DNA from: Dryomyza anilis
Lineage: Eukaryota; Arthropoda; Insecta; Diptera; Dryomyzidae
Length of the DNA stretch: 64,000 nucleotides
Assembly (NCBI GenBank): GCA_951804985.1
Contig: OX638133.1
Location: forward strand, 49,020,829-49,084,828
Reading direction: 5' to 3'
Shown here: positions 34,166-43,646 of the stretch, piece by piece
How the letters are laid out: every line of letters begins with the position of its first letter
How positions within the stretch are numbered: position 1 is the stretch's first letter
Notes under the pieces: model-generated
What the model was told of the DNA's origin: nothing
Database searches by the model: none
Seen by the model: only the letters and a program-made list of their open reading frames with translations
Made by a program: the position numbers and the translations under genes

Positions 34166-37100
34166 ATGTTTATCTGTGCATTGTGTTCAAAGTCCTTCGC
34201 GAAAAACTATAATTTAAAGAGACATGTATCGACAATACATGAAAATACAAAGTTTAGCTGCTTAAAGTGTAGTAAATCTTTTAGCAGACCAAATACTTTA
34301 AAACATCATTCCTGTCAACATTTTCAAGAGGAAATTCCTTCAAAACAAGGAAAATATGAGGATTTGCTGAATAATGAATATGAAATCGCATCAACATCAT
34401 CATCGGTGAGCCGTTACTGTGAGAACTGTAATGTTACAGTTCACAAATCCCTATGGAGAGGCCATTTAAGATCAACAGCGCATAAGAGAGCATCAGAGAT
34501 TGCAGATATAGATGGATTTAAATTGGTACGAAAAGCATTTAAAAATAAAATATGTGATTACATATTACCTAATGATGATGAAAGCCTAATAAATCCACAT
34601 GAATATTTCGGGCAAATAAGAAATAAAATTAAAAATTTACTGGAAAGAGAATTAAATAAGAAAATATCTTTAAAATTGAATGCGGAGATCTCTGCTGACT
34701 ATATACGTCCTTCAAAACCTTCTGTCGAAGATGATGATGAATTTAAACTAAGCACTTTTTCACATATAACAAAACCACTAACAATATTAACCAAAGATAA
34801 TATTGAAGATGTAATGTTAAATATTGAAGAATTGTTAATAAATAAAATGGAGAACTTTCAAGAACGGGATAGTGGATGGGCTTTGATAAAAATCAATAAA
34901 ATTGAGCTTAATATAAGTGAATATAGCCCCTTAAATGGATTATCATATCAGAAATTGCCAGCATACATAGAAAAAAGAAAGGCATGTATTAATATACAAA
35001 ACAGTGATATTTTCTGCTTTAAGTGGGCTATTATTGCAGCAATAGTTAATACAAAAATAAAAATAAATGATCCCTATCGCATTAATTCATATAATATTTC
35101 CGACATAACAGCAGAGGAAATTTATGTGAATGGTATAAACTTGATATTTAGAGGATTAGACTTCCCTCATTCTATAAAGAATACAAAAATATTTGAGCTA
35201 AACAACTCCATTAGCATAAATATTTTCATGTATAATGAAAAGTCAGATGGAAAATGCGAAATTTTGGGACCTATTTATCACACTGAAAAAGAACAGAGTA
35301 CACATATCAATTTGCTATTTTGTGACAGTGAAGAAATTACTCACTATGTCTGGATAAAAGATCTAAGTAAATTGATAAGCGGTCAGGGACGAAAAAGAGC
35401 CCACAAAATGTATATTTGTAATGGATGTATTCTACAATTTACATCTATAAAGTCTCTTGAGGCACATAAATCATCATGTAAAAAAAAAATTACGTATTTG
35501 CCCAAGGAAAATGAGTCCACACTAGCATTTAAAGCCTATGAAAAAACCATCCCAGTTGGATATACTTTTTATATGGATTTTGAATCGATTCTGGAACCGA
35601 TTATTGGCTGTACAAATAACCCAGAAAATACGCATACAACAAATATTCAGAAGAACATACCATGCGCATTTGCTTGGTATTTGAAAGGGTCATATGATGA
35701 TCGTTTCGATAAGCTACAAAATTATACAGGTGAATACAAAAGAAAAAAATAATAATTAAAAAATAAAAATAAAAAACGATATATATATAATATTTAATCT
35801 TTCGTTTATAGGTCCTGAATGTTCGAGAGTTATGATAAAATCTTTAGTTGCGAAAGCGACGCAAATATATTGGAACGTTTGCTCCACAATGAAGGCAATG
35901 AAGATAACTGACCAGGAAATGCACGAGTTCCATCAATCAACAATCTGCTGTATATGTAAAAGTGATTTAAGTAATAATATTAGTATAAAAGTAAGGCACC
36001 ATTGTCATTTTACCGGAAAGTATTTAGGATCTGCTCATACAGAATGTAATTTGAAAGCAAAAAGAACTAAATTCTTTCCGGTAATAACTCATAATTTATC
36101 CAAATATGATCTACATTTATTTATACAAAATTTAAACGAAGTAGAGGGAGCTATTGATATTATACCTCTTAATAAAGAGGTATTTATATCTATAACTAAA
36201 ACTATAAATTTAACTAAAGATCATAGTTTTCAACTTAGATTTATAGATTCATTTAGATTTTTACCTAGCAGCCTTGAGAAATTGGTGAAAACTCTAAATG
36301 ACGAGTCAATCCATATAACTAAAAAGGTTTTTAACAATAATTCGTATAAGATATTTTATAGAAAAGGTGTTTTTCCTTATGATTATTTAGATAGTTTTAA
36401 TAGCTTAAAAGAAAATCAATTACCTGCTAAAGATAAGTTTTTTAATAGATTAATTAATGAAGAGTGTTCTGAAGATGATTATGCTTATGCTCTGAATGTA
36501 TGGAACATTTTAAATTGTAAATCTTTAAAAGATTATTTAGAAGTATACCTAAAGTGTGATGTTGTCTTACTTGCGGATGTTTTGAGAATTTTAGAAAAAT
36601 TTGTCTAAAAATTTATGAGCTTGATCCGTGTCATTACTTCACTGCTCCCGGATTATCTTGGGATGCTATGCTCAAGATGACTAAAATTAACCTCGAACTA
36701 ATTACCGATATAGAAATGTATACTTTTATTCAAGACGGTATACGTGGAGGTTTAACACAATGCTCGATTAGACATGTAAAAGCCAATAATAAATATATGC
36801 ATAACTTTGATAAATCTTAATGTTCATCATATTTAATGTATTATGACGCAAATAATTTATATGGTTATGCGATGTCACAGCCATTACCTTTTAAGGAATT
36901 TAGATTTTTAGAGTCATATGAAATTACAGAGTTTACTATTGAAAAACTTAAATCTATTAATGAACATTCTTCTAAAGGATATATTTTTGAAGTAGACTTA
37001 GAATATCCTTCTTCAATTCATAATTTACATAATGATTTTCCGTTTTGTCCAGAAAATAAAACACCACCTTCTTGTAATTCTAATTCTAAAAAACTTATAG

Positions 37101-38155
37101 CAGATCTTAATAATAAGAATATGTATAAAATACATTATAAAATGCTTCAAGAATGTATTAAAAATGGTTTAATTTTAAAAAAAGTATATAGAATTTTAGA
37201 GTTTTCTCAAAGTTGTTGGCTTAAAAAGTATATAGATCTGAATACATTAATGAGGTCTAAAGCTACCAATGAGTTTGAGAAAAATTTTTATAAATTAATG
37301 AATAATTCAGTTTATGGCAAAACTATGGAAAATGTTGAAAATAGAAGAAATGTAAACATTTGTTGCAATTGGGAGAATAATGGTAAAGTTAAAGGAGCCA
37401 GATCAATAATAGCAAATCCAGCATTCCATAGTAGAACGAATATTAATGAAAATATGATAGTAATAGAATCAAAAGTTCTTAAAGTTAAGTTAAATAAACC
37501 TATTTATACAGGATTTTGTGTATTAGATTTATCGAAATGTAAAATGTACGACTTCTATTATAATTACTTAAAAACTAAATTTAATAGTAATGTAAGATTA
37601 GCTTATACGGACACAGATTCTCTTATAGTTGAGATTAAAACAAATGATTTCTATAAAGACATTTATGAAGATGTTGAAAAAACTGATCCATCAAATTATA
37701 TTTTTGACACTTCTAGTTATGAGTATCCTAATATATATGGTTATCATCAAAATAATTGTAAAGTTGTGGGTTTGATGAAAGACGAAAATAATGGCAAAAT
37801 AATGAAAGAAATAATATGTCTTAAACCCAAAACATACTTTTTTACTGTTGAAAATGATATACCAACATCAAAAGCCAAGGGTGTTAAAAAATCAGTTAGT
37901 AAAACATTTACTATTCATGATTATAAAACATGCCTTTACAATAAGAAAGTTATAATGAGAGAAATGTATATAATAAGATCTAATGCCCATATTTTATATA
38001 CACAATGTGTAAATAAATTATCACTTAATTTTATAGATGATAAACGGTATATACTAGATGATGGTATAAACACACTTGCTTGGGGACATTACAAAATTGA
38101 TTATATTAAAGCTTTAAATAATGATTTAGATATTTTTATGAATATAGATATATAG
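34166..38155 (+). pseudogene. Polinton protein-primed DNA polymerase B, with intron, frameshift and stop
   Basis: The enzyme copies the element's linear DNA from a protein primer. Four zinc-finger-like motifs lie in the N-terminal part: CALCSKSF...H....H, CLKCSKSF...H...H, CENCNVT...H.....H, and CNGCILQ...H....C. The exonuclease domain has YMDFES (Exo I), HNLSKYDLHL (Exo II) and [12 protein letters not shown] (Exo III). An EndoVII/HNH-like zinc loop (CCICK...HHCHFTG...CNLKAK) lies between Exo I and Exo II. The polymerase motifs are YYDANNLYGYAM (A), KLMNNSVYGKTMEN (B) and YTDTDSLI (C). An 82-bp intron spans 35730-35811 (GTGAAT...TTATAG), and the flanking exons stay in frame. A base appears lost in the T run at 36580-36583, shifting frame after Exo III. 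An in-frame TAA at 36818-36820 then lies just before motif A. The coding potential is therefore divided, and the enzyme should not be made whole. Confidence 0.95.
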
Positions 38156-38264
38156 ATATAAATTATATTATTTTAATTATTAGATTTATATTATATAAAT
38201 TAATAATGTATTAAATTAATAATAAAATAAAAATTCGATTTTTATGTATTTAAAAATGTTTTGT

Positions 38265-38899
38265 TTATTTAATATTATACCAATTAACATCATCATAATC
38301 ATATTGTAATGTTTTACTTTTTTGACGAGTTAAGCGAGGTGAGTATTGATATGGTAATAGAGTTTGCTTAGTTTTCGGTGTAATTTTACTTCCATCACTT
38401 GACAAAATCCGTACTTTAGGTGATCCATGATTTGAAAAATTTTTTAAACGTTTAGCTGCAGAACTTGCAGAGGAATGGTTTATTTTATTAATTGTTGTAT
38501 CCACATCCATAGAATTTTCTTCATCTTCGTTAATATTGCTAAATATATGTTCATTAGCATTAAAGTCAGCCTGCGAAGCAAAATCTTTTTTTCCAATATC
38601 TTTTGTTTGAGTTTCATTATCGTTTTTAATATCCATTTTGTTTGAGTATCTTTATCCCTTAATGATTTATACGATTTAACCGATTTATTCTCTTTCTTAA
38701 TATTTATTTCTTGTTTGGTAATCAAATATTTTGCGAGTTCCTGTTTTATTCCATACCATTTATTTATATCTTTAAGTGTATGAGAGGCATATATTGGAAG
38801 AAGTTTTCGTTTTAAAAAATTTGAATCTGACATATCGTTAGAATAGCGTTCATATGTAGAAGGGTTTAATAATATAAGCTTGGATAAAATATTAGACAT
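38265..38899 (-). pseudogene. Polinton unknown protein, frameshifted
   Basis: The minus-strand gene starts ATG at 38899 (MSNILSKLILLNPSTYERYS). It continues through a segment with WYGIKQELAKYLITKQEI to a KDTQT stretch near 38640. There the likely continuation moves to another frame, which begins MDIKNDNETQTKDIG at 38636 and ends DYDDVNWYNIK at 38265. The original frame past that point becomes Leu/Ile/Lys-rich nonsense. The C-terminal part is polar, low complexity and basic (RLKNF, KVRIL, PRLTRQKS), so it could be a nucleic-acid-associated or virion tether protein. I do not recognise a family. It lies directly upstream of and convergent with polB, in the same direction as the core-like and ATPase genes, with only one base between it and the next gene. 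Confidence 0.6.
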
Positions 38900-38900
38900 T

Positions 38901-39233
38901 TTATAAAATTTTTCCTATAACACCGCTTAAAACAGAAGAAATCAAAATTGGTATAAATCCTCCTCTTTGGATTAGATGTTTTCTCTTCGATCGTAAAACA
39001 GTTTTTGAGCAGCAAAGTTTTCTAATGACATTTTTATATGATTTTAACTTTACTAAATCGTTTTTCTTTACATTATGATTTTTATGTAAAACATTAAATG
39101 CAATTTCATTAATAGCTTTTATAAGATTATCATCCGCGTTTTTTAGAATTGCATTTCGCAATTTAGGTTTAGCATTTTTAAGAACATATAGAATATATTT
39201 GTTCTCCTTCAATCGTTTCAGTTTGCAGGTCAT
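38901..39233 (-). CDS. Polinton small basic protein, adintovirus core-like
   Basis: About 110 residues from ATG 39233. The protein is strongly basic, with KLKRLKENKYILYVLKNAKP at the start, IKAINEIAFNVLHKN in the middle, then KLKSYKNVIRKLC, and a C terminus RSKRKHLIQRGGFIPILISS followed by a hydrophobic end. The tail pattern (basic, QRGGF, then a hydrophobic helix) is one I associate with a small conserved protein of Polintons/adintoviruses, probably virion- or core-associated. Its start lies inside the end of the ATPase gene (overlap 39178-39233), so translation may be coupled or from a shared transcript. Function not proven. Confidence 0.6.
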   Translation of the reverse strand: MTCKLKRLKENKYILYVLKNAKPKLRNAILKNADDNLIKAINEIAFNVLHKNHNVKKNDLVKLKSYKNVIRKLCCSKTVLRSKRKHLIQRGGFIPILISSVLSGVIGKIL

Positions 39234-39846
39234 TTTGGAGTGAAACAAAGCAGTAACAATATTCTTTATTGAAAATGTTAGATCTGAATCTTAATGCGTT
39301 ATGTGCTTGTTGTGTAATATCTATTAATAAATAACCATGAGCACTCTCAGTACAAGTGTTATATACTCTAACTAATTCTTTATAATTTTCAGGATAAATT
39401 TGTCTTGCCAAGCATTGAAATTGTAGTTTATCTCTAGGATTTTTAAACATAACTATATATTTTGAATTCAATGATATATCTCTTGTATATGTCCCCTTAT
39501 GAAAAATATTTTGAGTTACTAAAACAACTGATAAATTGCGGTGATGCGAACCTTTAGTAAATAGTTCACAAACTTTTTTGTTAAATGAGTCTAACATTAA
39601 ATCATCTAAAATTATTAATGTATATTCATTAGCTGAATTCTCAAAGTCATCTGGAATGCCTTCAATAAAATTAACATTATCAAGTTCCGGTAAAGAGTTT
39701 TTTTCAGCATAACACCAAATTACTTTTGTAATTGGAGAACTAATTAATTGTTTATTGTTAATAAGATTTATAATAAATGTTGATTTGCCACAACCTGATG
39801 GTCCACAAACTAACATTGTAAATGGATACACAAATTGATGAAACAT
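39178..39846 (-). CDS. Polinton packaging ATPase (FtsK/HerA, A32-like)
   Basis: A protein of 222 residues whose relatives pump viral or element DNA into preformed capsids. Walker A GPSGCGKST lies at residues 15-23 and Walker B TLIILDDLML near residue 85. The following LVTQNIFHKG motif is a sensor-type Gln-Asn region, and SKYIVMFKNPRDK follows. The order and spacing match poxvirus A32-like and adintovirus ATPases. The start ATG at 39846 places Walker A close to the N terminus, as usual. The frame is intact. It is transcribed away from the integrase across a 113-bp spacer, and its 3' end overlaps the core-like gene. No abnormal residue noted. Confidence 0.93.
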   Translation of the reverse strand: MFHQFVYPFTMLVCGPSGCGKSTFIINLINNKQLISSPITKVIWCYAEKNSLPELDNVNFIEGIPDDFENSANEYTLIILDDLMLDSFNKKVCELFTKGSHHRNLSVVLVTQNIFHKGTYTRDISLNSKYIVMFKNPRDKLQFQCLARQIYPENYKELVRVYNTCTESAHGYLLIDITQQAHNALRFRSNIFNKEYCYCFVSLQNDLQTETIEGEQIYSICS

Positions 39847-39959
39847 GGTTCTCTATTCAATGATGAACTTCTAATAAATATATATATTGTAAACAAGTTT
39901 TTTTTATATAAATATAAATTTTAAAAAATCAATCATTTACATTATTGGTTGAACTCACA
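39847..39959. promoter_or_regulatory. Divergent promoter region between ATPase and integrase
   Basis: A 113-bp AT-rich spacer. ATAAATATATATATTG at about 39872 and TTTTTTATATAAATATAAAT at about 39900 are TATA-like words usable in either direction. No experimental or consensus evidence beyond position. Confidence 0.4.
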
Positions 39960-40889
39960 ATGAGTAAAGAAGATCTTGTAAATGAATTGCATCGACAAGC
40001 AAGAAGAAATTTTAAACGGCGTAGGTTTATTCAAAAGGGTATTTCAGATACTTGGCAAATCGATCTTGTAGAAATGATACCTTTTGCAAAGATTAATAAA
40101 GGATATAAATATTTACTGACTGTTATAGATGTTTTTTTTAAATACGCATATGCTTTACCTGTTAAAACCAAAAGTGGGATCGATGTAACCTTAGCTATGC
40201 AAAATATTCTAGAAAAAAATAGGAACAAAATTCCCAATAATATTCAATCTGATCAAGGTAAAGAATTTTTCAATTCTAATTTTAAAAAATTAATGAAAAA
40301 TTTTGAAATAAACCATTATCATACATTTTCTAATATGAAGGCTTCAATAATTGAAAGGTTTAATAGAACTTTTAAACATTTAATGTGGAAAGATTTTAGT
40401 CTTCAAGGGAATTATAAATGGCTGAACTTGATTACAAAAAATATCAATATATATAATAATAGATATCATCGTAGTATTAAAATGTCTCCAAAAAATGTCA
40501 ATAAATCTAATCAACAAATACTTTTAAATACAGTTTACAATCATATTAAAACATTTAAGATGAGTAAATTGAAAATTGGAGATGATGTTCGAATTAGTAA
40601 ATATAAAGGTACTTTCTACAAAGCATATGAATCCAATTGGTCCAATGAGGTATTCAAGATAAATAAAATAAAGATCACAAATCCAATTACTTATCAATTA
40701 ATTGATTATCAAGGAGAAATAATAAAAGGTGGATTTTATGAAGAAGAATTACTTAAAACAGAAACATCAAATACGTATCTAGTTGAAAAGGTTTTAAAAA
40801 GAAAAAAGGATATGGTGTATGTCAAGTGGCTAGGTTTTGGAAGTGAACATAATTCATGGATTAACAAAAACGATTTATTAACTAAGTAA
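39960..40889 (+). CDS. Polinton integrase with chromodomain
   Basis: A retrovirus-like DD(35)E integrase of about 309 residues, which cuts and joins element ends to target DNA and yields the 6-bp duplication seen here. The catalytic residues are visible: WQIDL (D35), IQSDQGKEF (D98) and ASIIERFNRT (E132). By my count 33 residues lie between the last two, slightly short of 35. YNNRYHRSIKMSP follows as the usual post-core landmark. The C terminus (about residues 255-305) is a chromodomain: YLVEKVLKRKKDMVYVKWLG, then SWINKNDLL. Such a domain may guide insertion to chromatin. The ATG at 39960 is the first good start; upstream codons are in frame but have no ATG. The frame is intact. Confidence 0.95.
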   Translation: MSKEDLVNELHRQARRNFKRRRFIQKGISDTWQIDLVEMIPFAKINKGYKYLLTVIDVFFKYAYALPVKTKSGIDVTLAMQNILEKNRNKIPNNIQSDQGKEFFNSNFKKLMKNFEINHYHTFSNMKASIIERFNRTFKHLMWKDFSLQGNYKWLNLITKNINIYNNRYHRSIKMSPKNVNKSNQQILLNTVYNHIKTFKMSKLKIGDDVRISKYKGTFYKAYESNWSNEVFKINKIKITNPITYQLIDYQGEIIKGGFYEEELLKTETSNTYLVEKVLKRKKDMVYVKWLGFGSEHNSWINKNDLLTK

Positions 40890-40991
40890 ACTAAATGTAA
40901 CTTATTATAATTGTATTGTTCCAATATTAATATAAATAAAGTTATTAAAAAAAATAACTGTCATTCTTATTTAAACATTTGAAATTAAAAG

Positions 40992-41918
40992 ATGGGAGAT
41001 TCTAGTTTTTATATTACTTTATTAAGTAACAATTCCACAAATATTTATGAAAACACTAAATCTACATTTACAAATTTATTAAAAGAATCTTTTGTTTTAA
41101 ATGAAAATTGGGTTGTAGGTTTAACAGAAATTTCATTTCAACTTGTTAATAACCCATCTACATTTGAAGTATCTCGAAATTTGAATAAAAGGGATATTTT
41201 GAAATCAACTTTAAAGTTAAATAAAAGTAAAATCAAAAATGTAAATAGTGATCTAAAAGTAAATAAAAAAATAAATACTATCCCTATCACATATTTAAAT
41301 TTCATGGACAAAATAAATCAAGCTATCACAAATAGAGAAGAAAAACCACAAATTGCAGAAAATCAACTAAATGTCAATTCTAATCCTGAGACAGTTGTAA
41401 TAAAAAAAAATAAAAAAAATAAAGAAGAGTTGAATATCGATAACAAAAAAGATACAAGTTTAAAATTAATAACTGAAAATTTAGACATTCAAGATACTAT
41501 AAATGAAAACCCTGAGTTGGTTGGCGTAAAAAGCAGTATTAATAGACACTTTGTATCGGAGAATACAATACTTAAAATGTTAGATGTCATATCGAATTCT
41601 TATGAAAAATTTAATTCACATACAAATTATAAATTAAGATCTAGCGAGCTATACAACCTAGTGTTTGTGTACACAGACATTATTAAACCCAGATATGTAG
41701 GCGATCAAAAAATAAAATGTTTAAAAATATTTCCATGTTTAAATGAAATAAATTATATTCACTTTAAAAATATTGAATATTATCCATTGGAATCTTCAAA
41801 TATAAATAATATTTCTATAATGATACGAGATGATGAAGGAAAGAAAATAAATATTATATCGAATGAATCCCCCGTTTATTGCACGTTACATTTTCGTAAT
41901 ATAAAAGAAGCTTCATAA
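40992..41918 (+). CDS. Polinton minor capsid/penton-like protein candidate
   Basis: A 308-residue protein beginning GDSSFYITLLSNNSTNIYEN, then FVLNENWVVGLTEISF. This N terminus (SFY.TL.SN.S...., then ..L...W.VGL.EI) is a widespread Polinton/adintovirus signature that I associate with the vertex (penton or minor capsid) component. The middle (residues about 75-160) is low complexity, Lys/Asn-rich and probably disordered. The C terminus returns to a folded pattern: YTDIIKPRYVGDQKIKCLKI, then MIRDDEGKKI and CTLHFRN, compatible with jelly-roll strands. It is the first gene of the plus-strand structural block. Assignment rests on the N-terminal signature and gene order. Confidence 0.6.
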   Translation: MGDSSFYITLLSNNSTNIYENTKSTFTNLLKESFVLNENWVVGLTEISFQLVNNPSTFEVSRNLNKRDILKSTLKLNKSKIKNVNSDLKVNKKINTIPITYLNFMDKINQAITNREEKPQIAENQLNVNSNPETVVIKKNKKNKEELNIDNKKDTSLKLITENLDIQDTINENPELVGVKSSINRHFVSENTILKMLDVISNSYEKFNSHTNYKLRSSELYNLVFVYTDIIKPRYVGDQKIKCLKIFPCLNEINYIHFKNIEYYPLESSNINNISIMIRDDEGKKINIISNESPVYCTLHFRNIKEAS

Positions 41919-41947
41919 GTTGTACTGATATCATTTATATGTAAACC

Positions 41948-42370
41948 ATGGACAAGATTTATTCTGAGTACTATCTTAATCAATCCGGATCAAATTTGGA
42001 TAATATAGGAGATATATACCATTCTCCTAGAATTGTTCAATATGGTCGTGGAATTGGTTCATTTTTTTCGGCCTTGTATACACATCTAAAACCTCTAATG
42101 AAAACTGGATTAAATGCTTTAAAAAACCATTCACTCGAAATTGGAAAATCAGTTTTGGAAGAGTTAGGTACTAAACCTATAAAAACTATATTAACTGAAC
42201 AGGGTAAAAAGGCTGTTCGAAATTTAAAAGAAAAAGTTATTAGCAAAATTAGAAATATACAAGATGGGAATGGAAAACGTATAAAATTCAAACGACTAAA
42301 GAAAAAAGATCATATGAAAACTAAACGTTCTAGAAGAAGGAAGTTTACTGATATATTTGGTAACTGTTAA
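41948..42370 (+). CDS. Polinton pVI-like small virion protein candidate
   Basis: 140 residues. The N terminus has YYLNQSGSNLDNIGDIYHS, then a Gly-rich GRGIGSFFSALYTHLKPLMK amphipathic segment, then a helical middle. The very basic C terminus contains KRIKFKRLKKKDHMK and SRRRK. An amphipathic helix followed by a basic tail, immediately before the major capsid gene, is the usual picture of an adenovirus pVI-like or core protein in adintoviruses; pVI disrupts membranes and links capsid to core. Start ATG at 41948; 7 bp separate its stop from the capsid ATG. The assignment is by size, composition and position. Confidence 0.5.
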   Translation: MDKIYSEYYLNQSGSNLDNIGDIYHSPRIVQYGRGIGSFFSALYTHLKPLMKTGLNALKNHSLEIGKSVLEELGTKPIKTILTEQGKKAVRNLKEKVISKIRNIQDGNGKRIKFKRLKKKDHMKTKRSRRRKFTDIFGNC

Positions 42371-42377
42371 TTTATTT

Positions 42378-43646
42378 ATGATGGCAGGATTTATTGAATG
42401 TATGAAAAGTGAATTAGATCTTTTTGAGTCACCACCTGTACAAACTAGCATAATTAAAACAGAGGAGGTATCATATAGTCCAATAGCAACAATTGACAAC
42501 TCTACTACAATAGAATTTCTTTCACTCGGAAATGGTGAAACATATCGTGATCTAAGTAGTGTTTATTTACGATTAATTGTAGAAATTAATGGAAGTGGAG
42601 GAGTTATAAACAATTTACTTCATTCATTATTTCGGAGCTGTAATGTTCATTTAAATAATAGAAATGTATCGCAATCTGATAATAATTATCACTATAGATC
42701 TTATATTGAAACATTACTAAACTATGGAAATTATGCTAAATCTACACATCTTGAATCATGCGGATGGTCATTAGATATAAAAAAAAATAATTCAATAGTT
42801 GAGAATGAAAATCCAGGTTTAGCTAGACGGAAGAAAACATTTAAAAATGGAGAACGAGTTGAATTGATTGGAAAACTTCATGCAGATATATTTAATCAAT
42901 CTAAATATCTTTTTAATAATGTGGATCTTAAAGTAACCCTTAATATGGAGAAACCTTCTTTTTATATACTAGAAGATTCAAAATCTGGAGAGTCATCTAT
43001 TAAAATTCACGAGGCTAACTTATACATTAATCATCTTCCCATTAATAGTAATATTTTAATGGCACATCATAATGTTTTACAAAGTAGAAATGCTTTTTAT
43101 CCATATAAAAAAGTTGAAATCAAGACATTCACCATTCACCCCGGCAATCATTCTCTACTGTTAGATAATGTTATAATTGGACAACTTCCAAATTTCTTAA
43201 TATTTGGTATGGTAACTAATAAAGCATATACTGGTGATCGTTCGGAAAATCCGTATAACTTTCGCCATTTCAATTTACAAAGATTTAATTTAGTTGTAAA
43301 TGGAGTACAAGTACCAGCACAGCCGATTGAATTTGATTATAAACATGGACGTATAAGTACAAGGGGATATCAAACCTTATTTAAAGGTACTGGCATACAT
43401 TACTTTGATAAGGGACATCAAATAACTAAAGAATTATTTGATAACGGATATTTCTTACTTGCATTTGATTTAACACCAGATCATAACAATAACTCACACT
43501 GCGGAAACTTAATAAATCAGGGTACAATACGAATTGAAGGTCGTTTCAGTGAAGCACTTTCTGAAGCAATTACTTGTTTAGCATATTGTGAGTTTGATAG
43601 TGTTTTGGAAATTGATAAAAATCGTACTGTATTACAATCATTATGA
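42378..43646 (+). CDS. Polinton major capsid protein (double jelly roll)
   Basis: About 422 residues from ATG 42378 or 42381; upstream in-frame codons lack an ATG. It forms the icosahedral shell in the adenovirus/PRD1 lineage. Visible family landmarks include FIECMKSELDLFESPPVQTS at the start, TIEFLSLGNGETYRDLSSVY, then LHSLFRSCNVHLNN. Next come SYIETLLNYG, ELIGKLHADIFNQSKYLFN, FYPYKKVEIKTFTI, NFLIFGMV and NPYNFRHFNL, and near the end FDLTPDH then GTIRIEGRFSE. This is the typical Polinton capsid (formerly PY-type) layout and length. The frame is intact. Its stop overlaps the protease start in ATGA (43643-43646). Confidence 0.88.
   Translation: MMAGFIECMKSELDLFESPPVQTSIIKTEEVSYSPIATIDNSTTIEFLSLGNGETYRDLSSVYLRLIVEINGSGGVINNLLHSLFRSCNVHLNNRNVSQSDNNYHYRSYIETLLNYGNYAKSTHLESCGWSLDIKKNNSIVENENPGLARRKKTFKNGERVELIGKLHADIFNQSKYLFNNVDLKVTLNMEKPSFYILEDSKSGESSIKIHEANLYINHLPINSNILMAHHNVLQSRNAFYPYKKVEIKTFTIHPGNHSLLLDNVIIGQLPNFLIFGMVTNKAYTGDRSENPYNFRHFNLQRFNLVVNGVQVPAQPIEFDYKHGRISTRGYQTLFKGTGIHYFDKGHQITKELFDNGYFLLAFDLTPDHNNNSHCGNLINQGTIRIEGRFSEALSEAITCLAYCEFDSVLEIDKNRTVLQSL

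Noticed and set aside
40031..40237. Minus-strand open frame within the integrase
   Set aside because: Shadow of the integrase gene.
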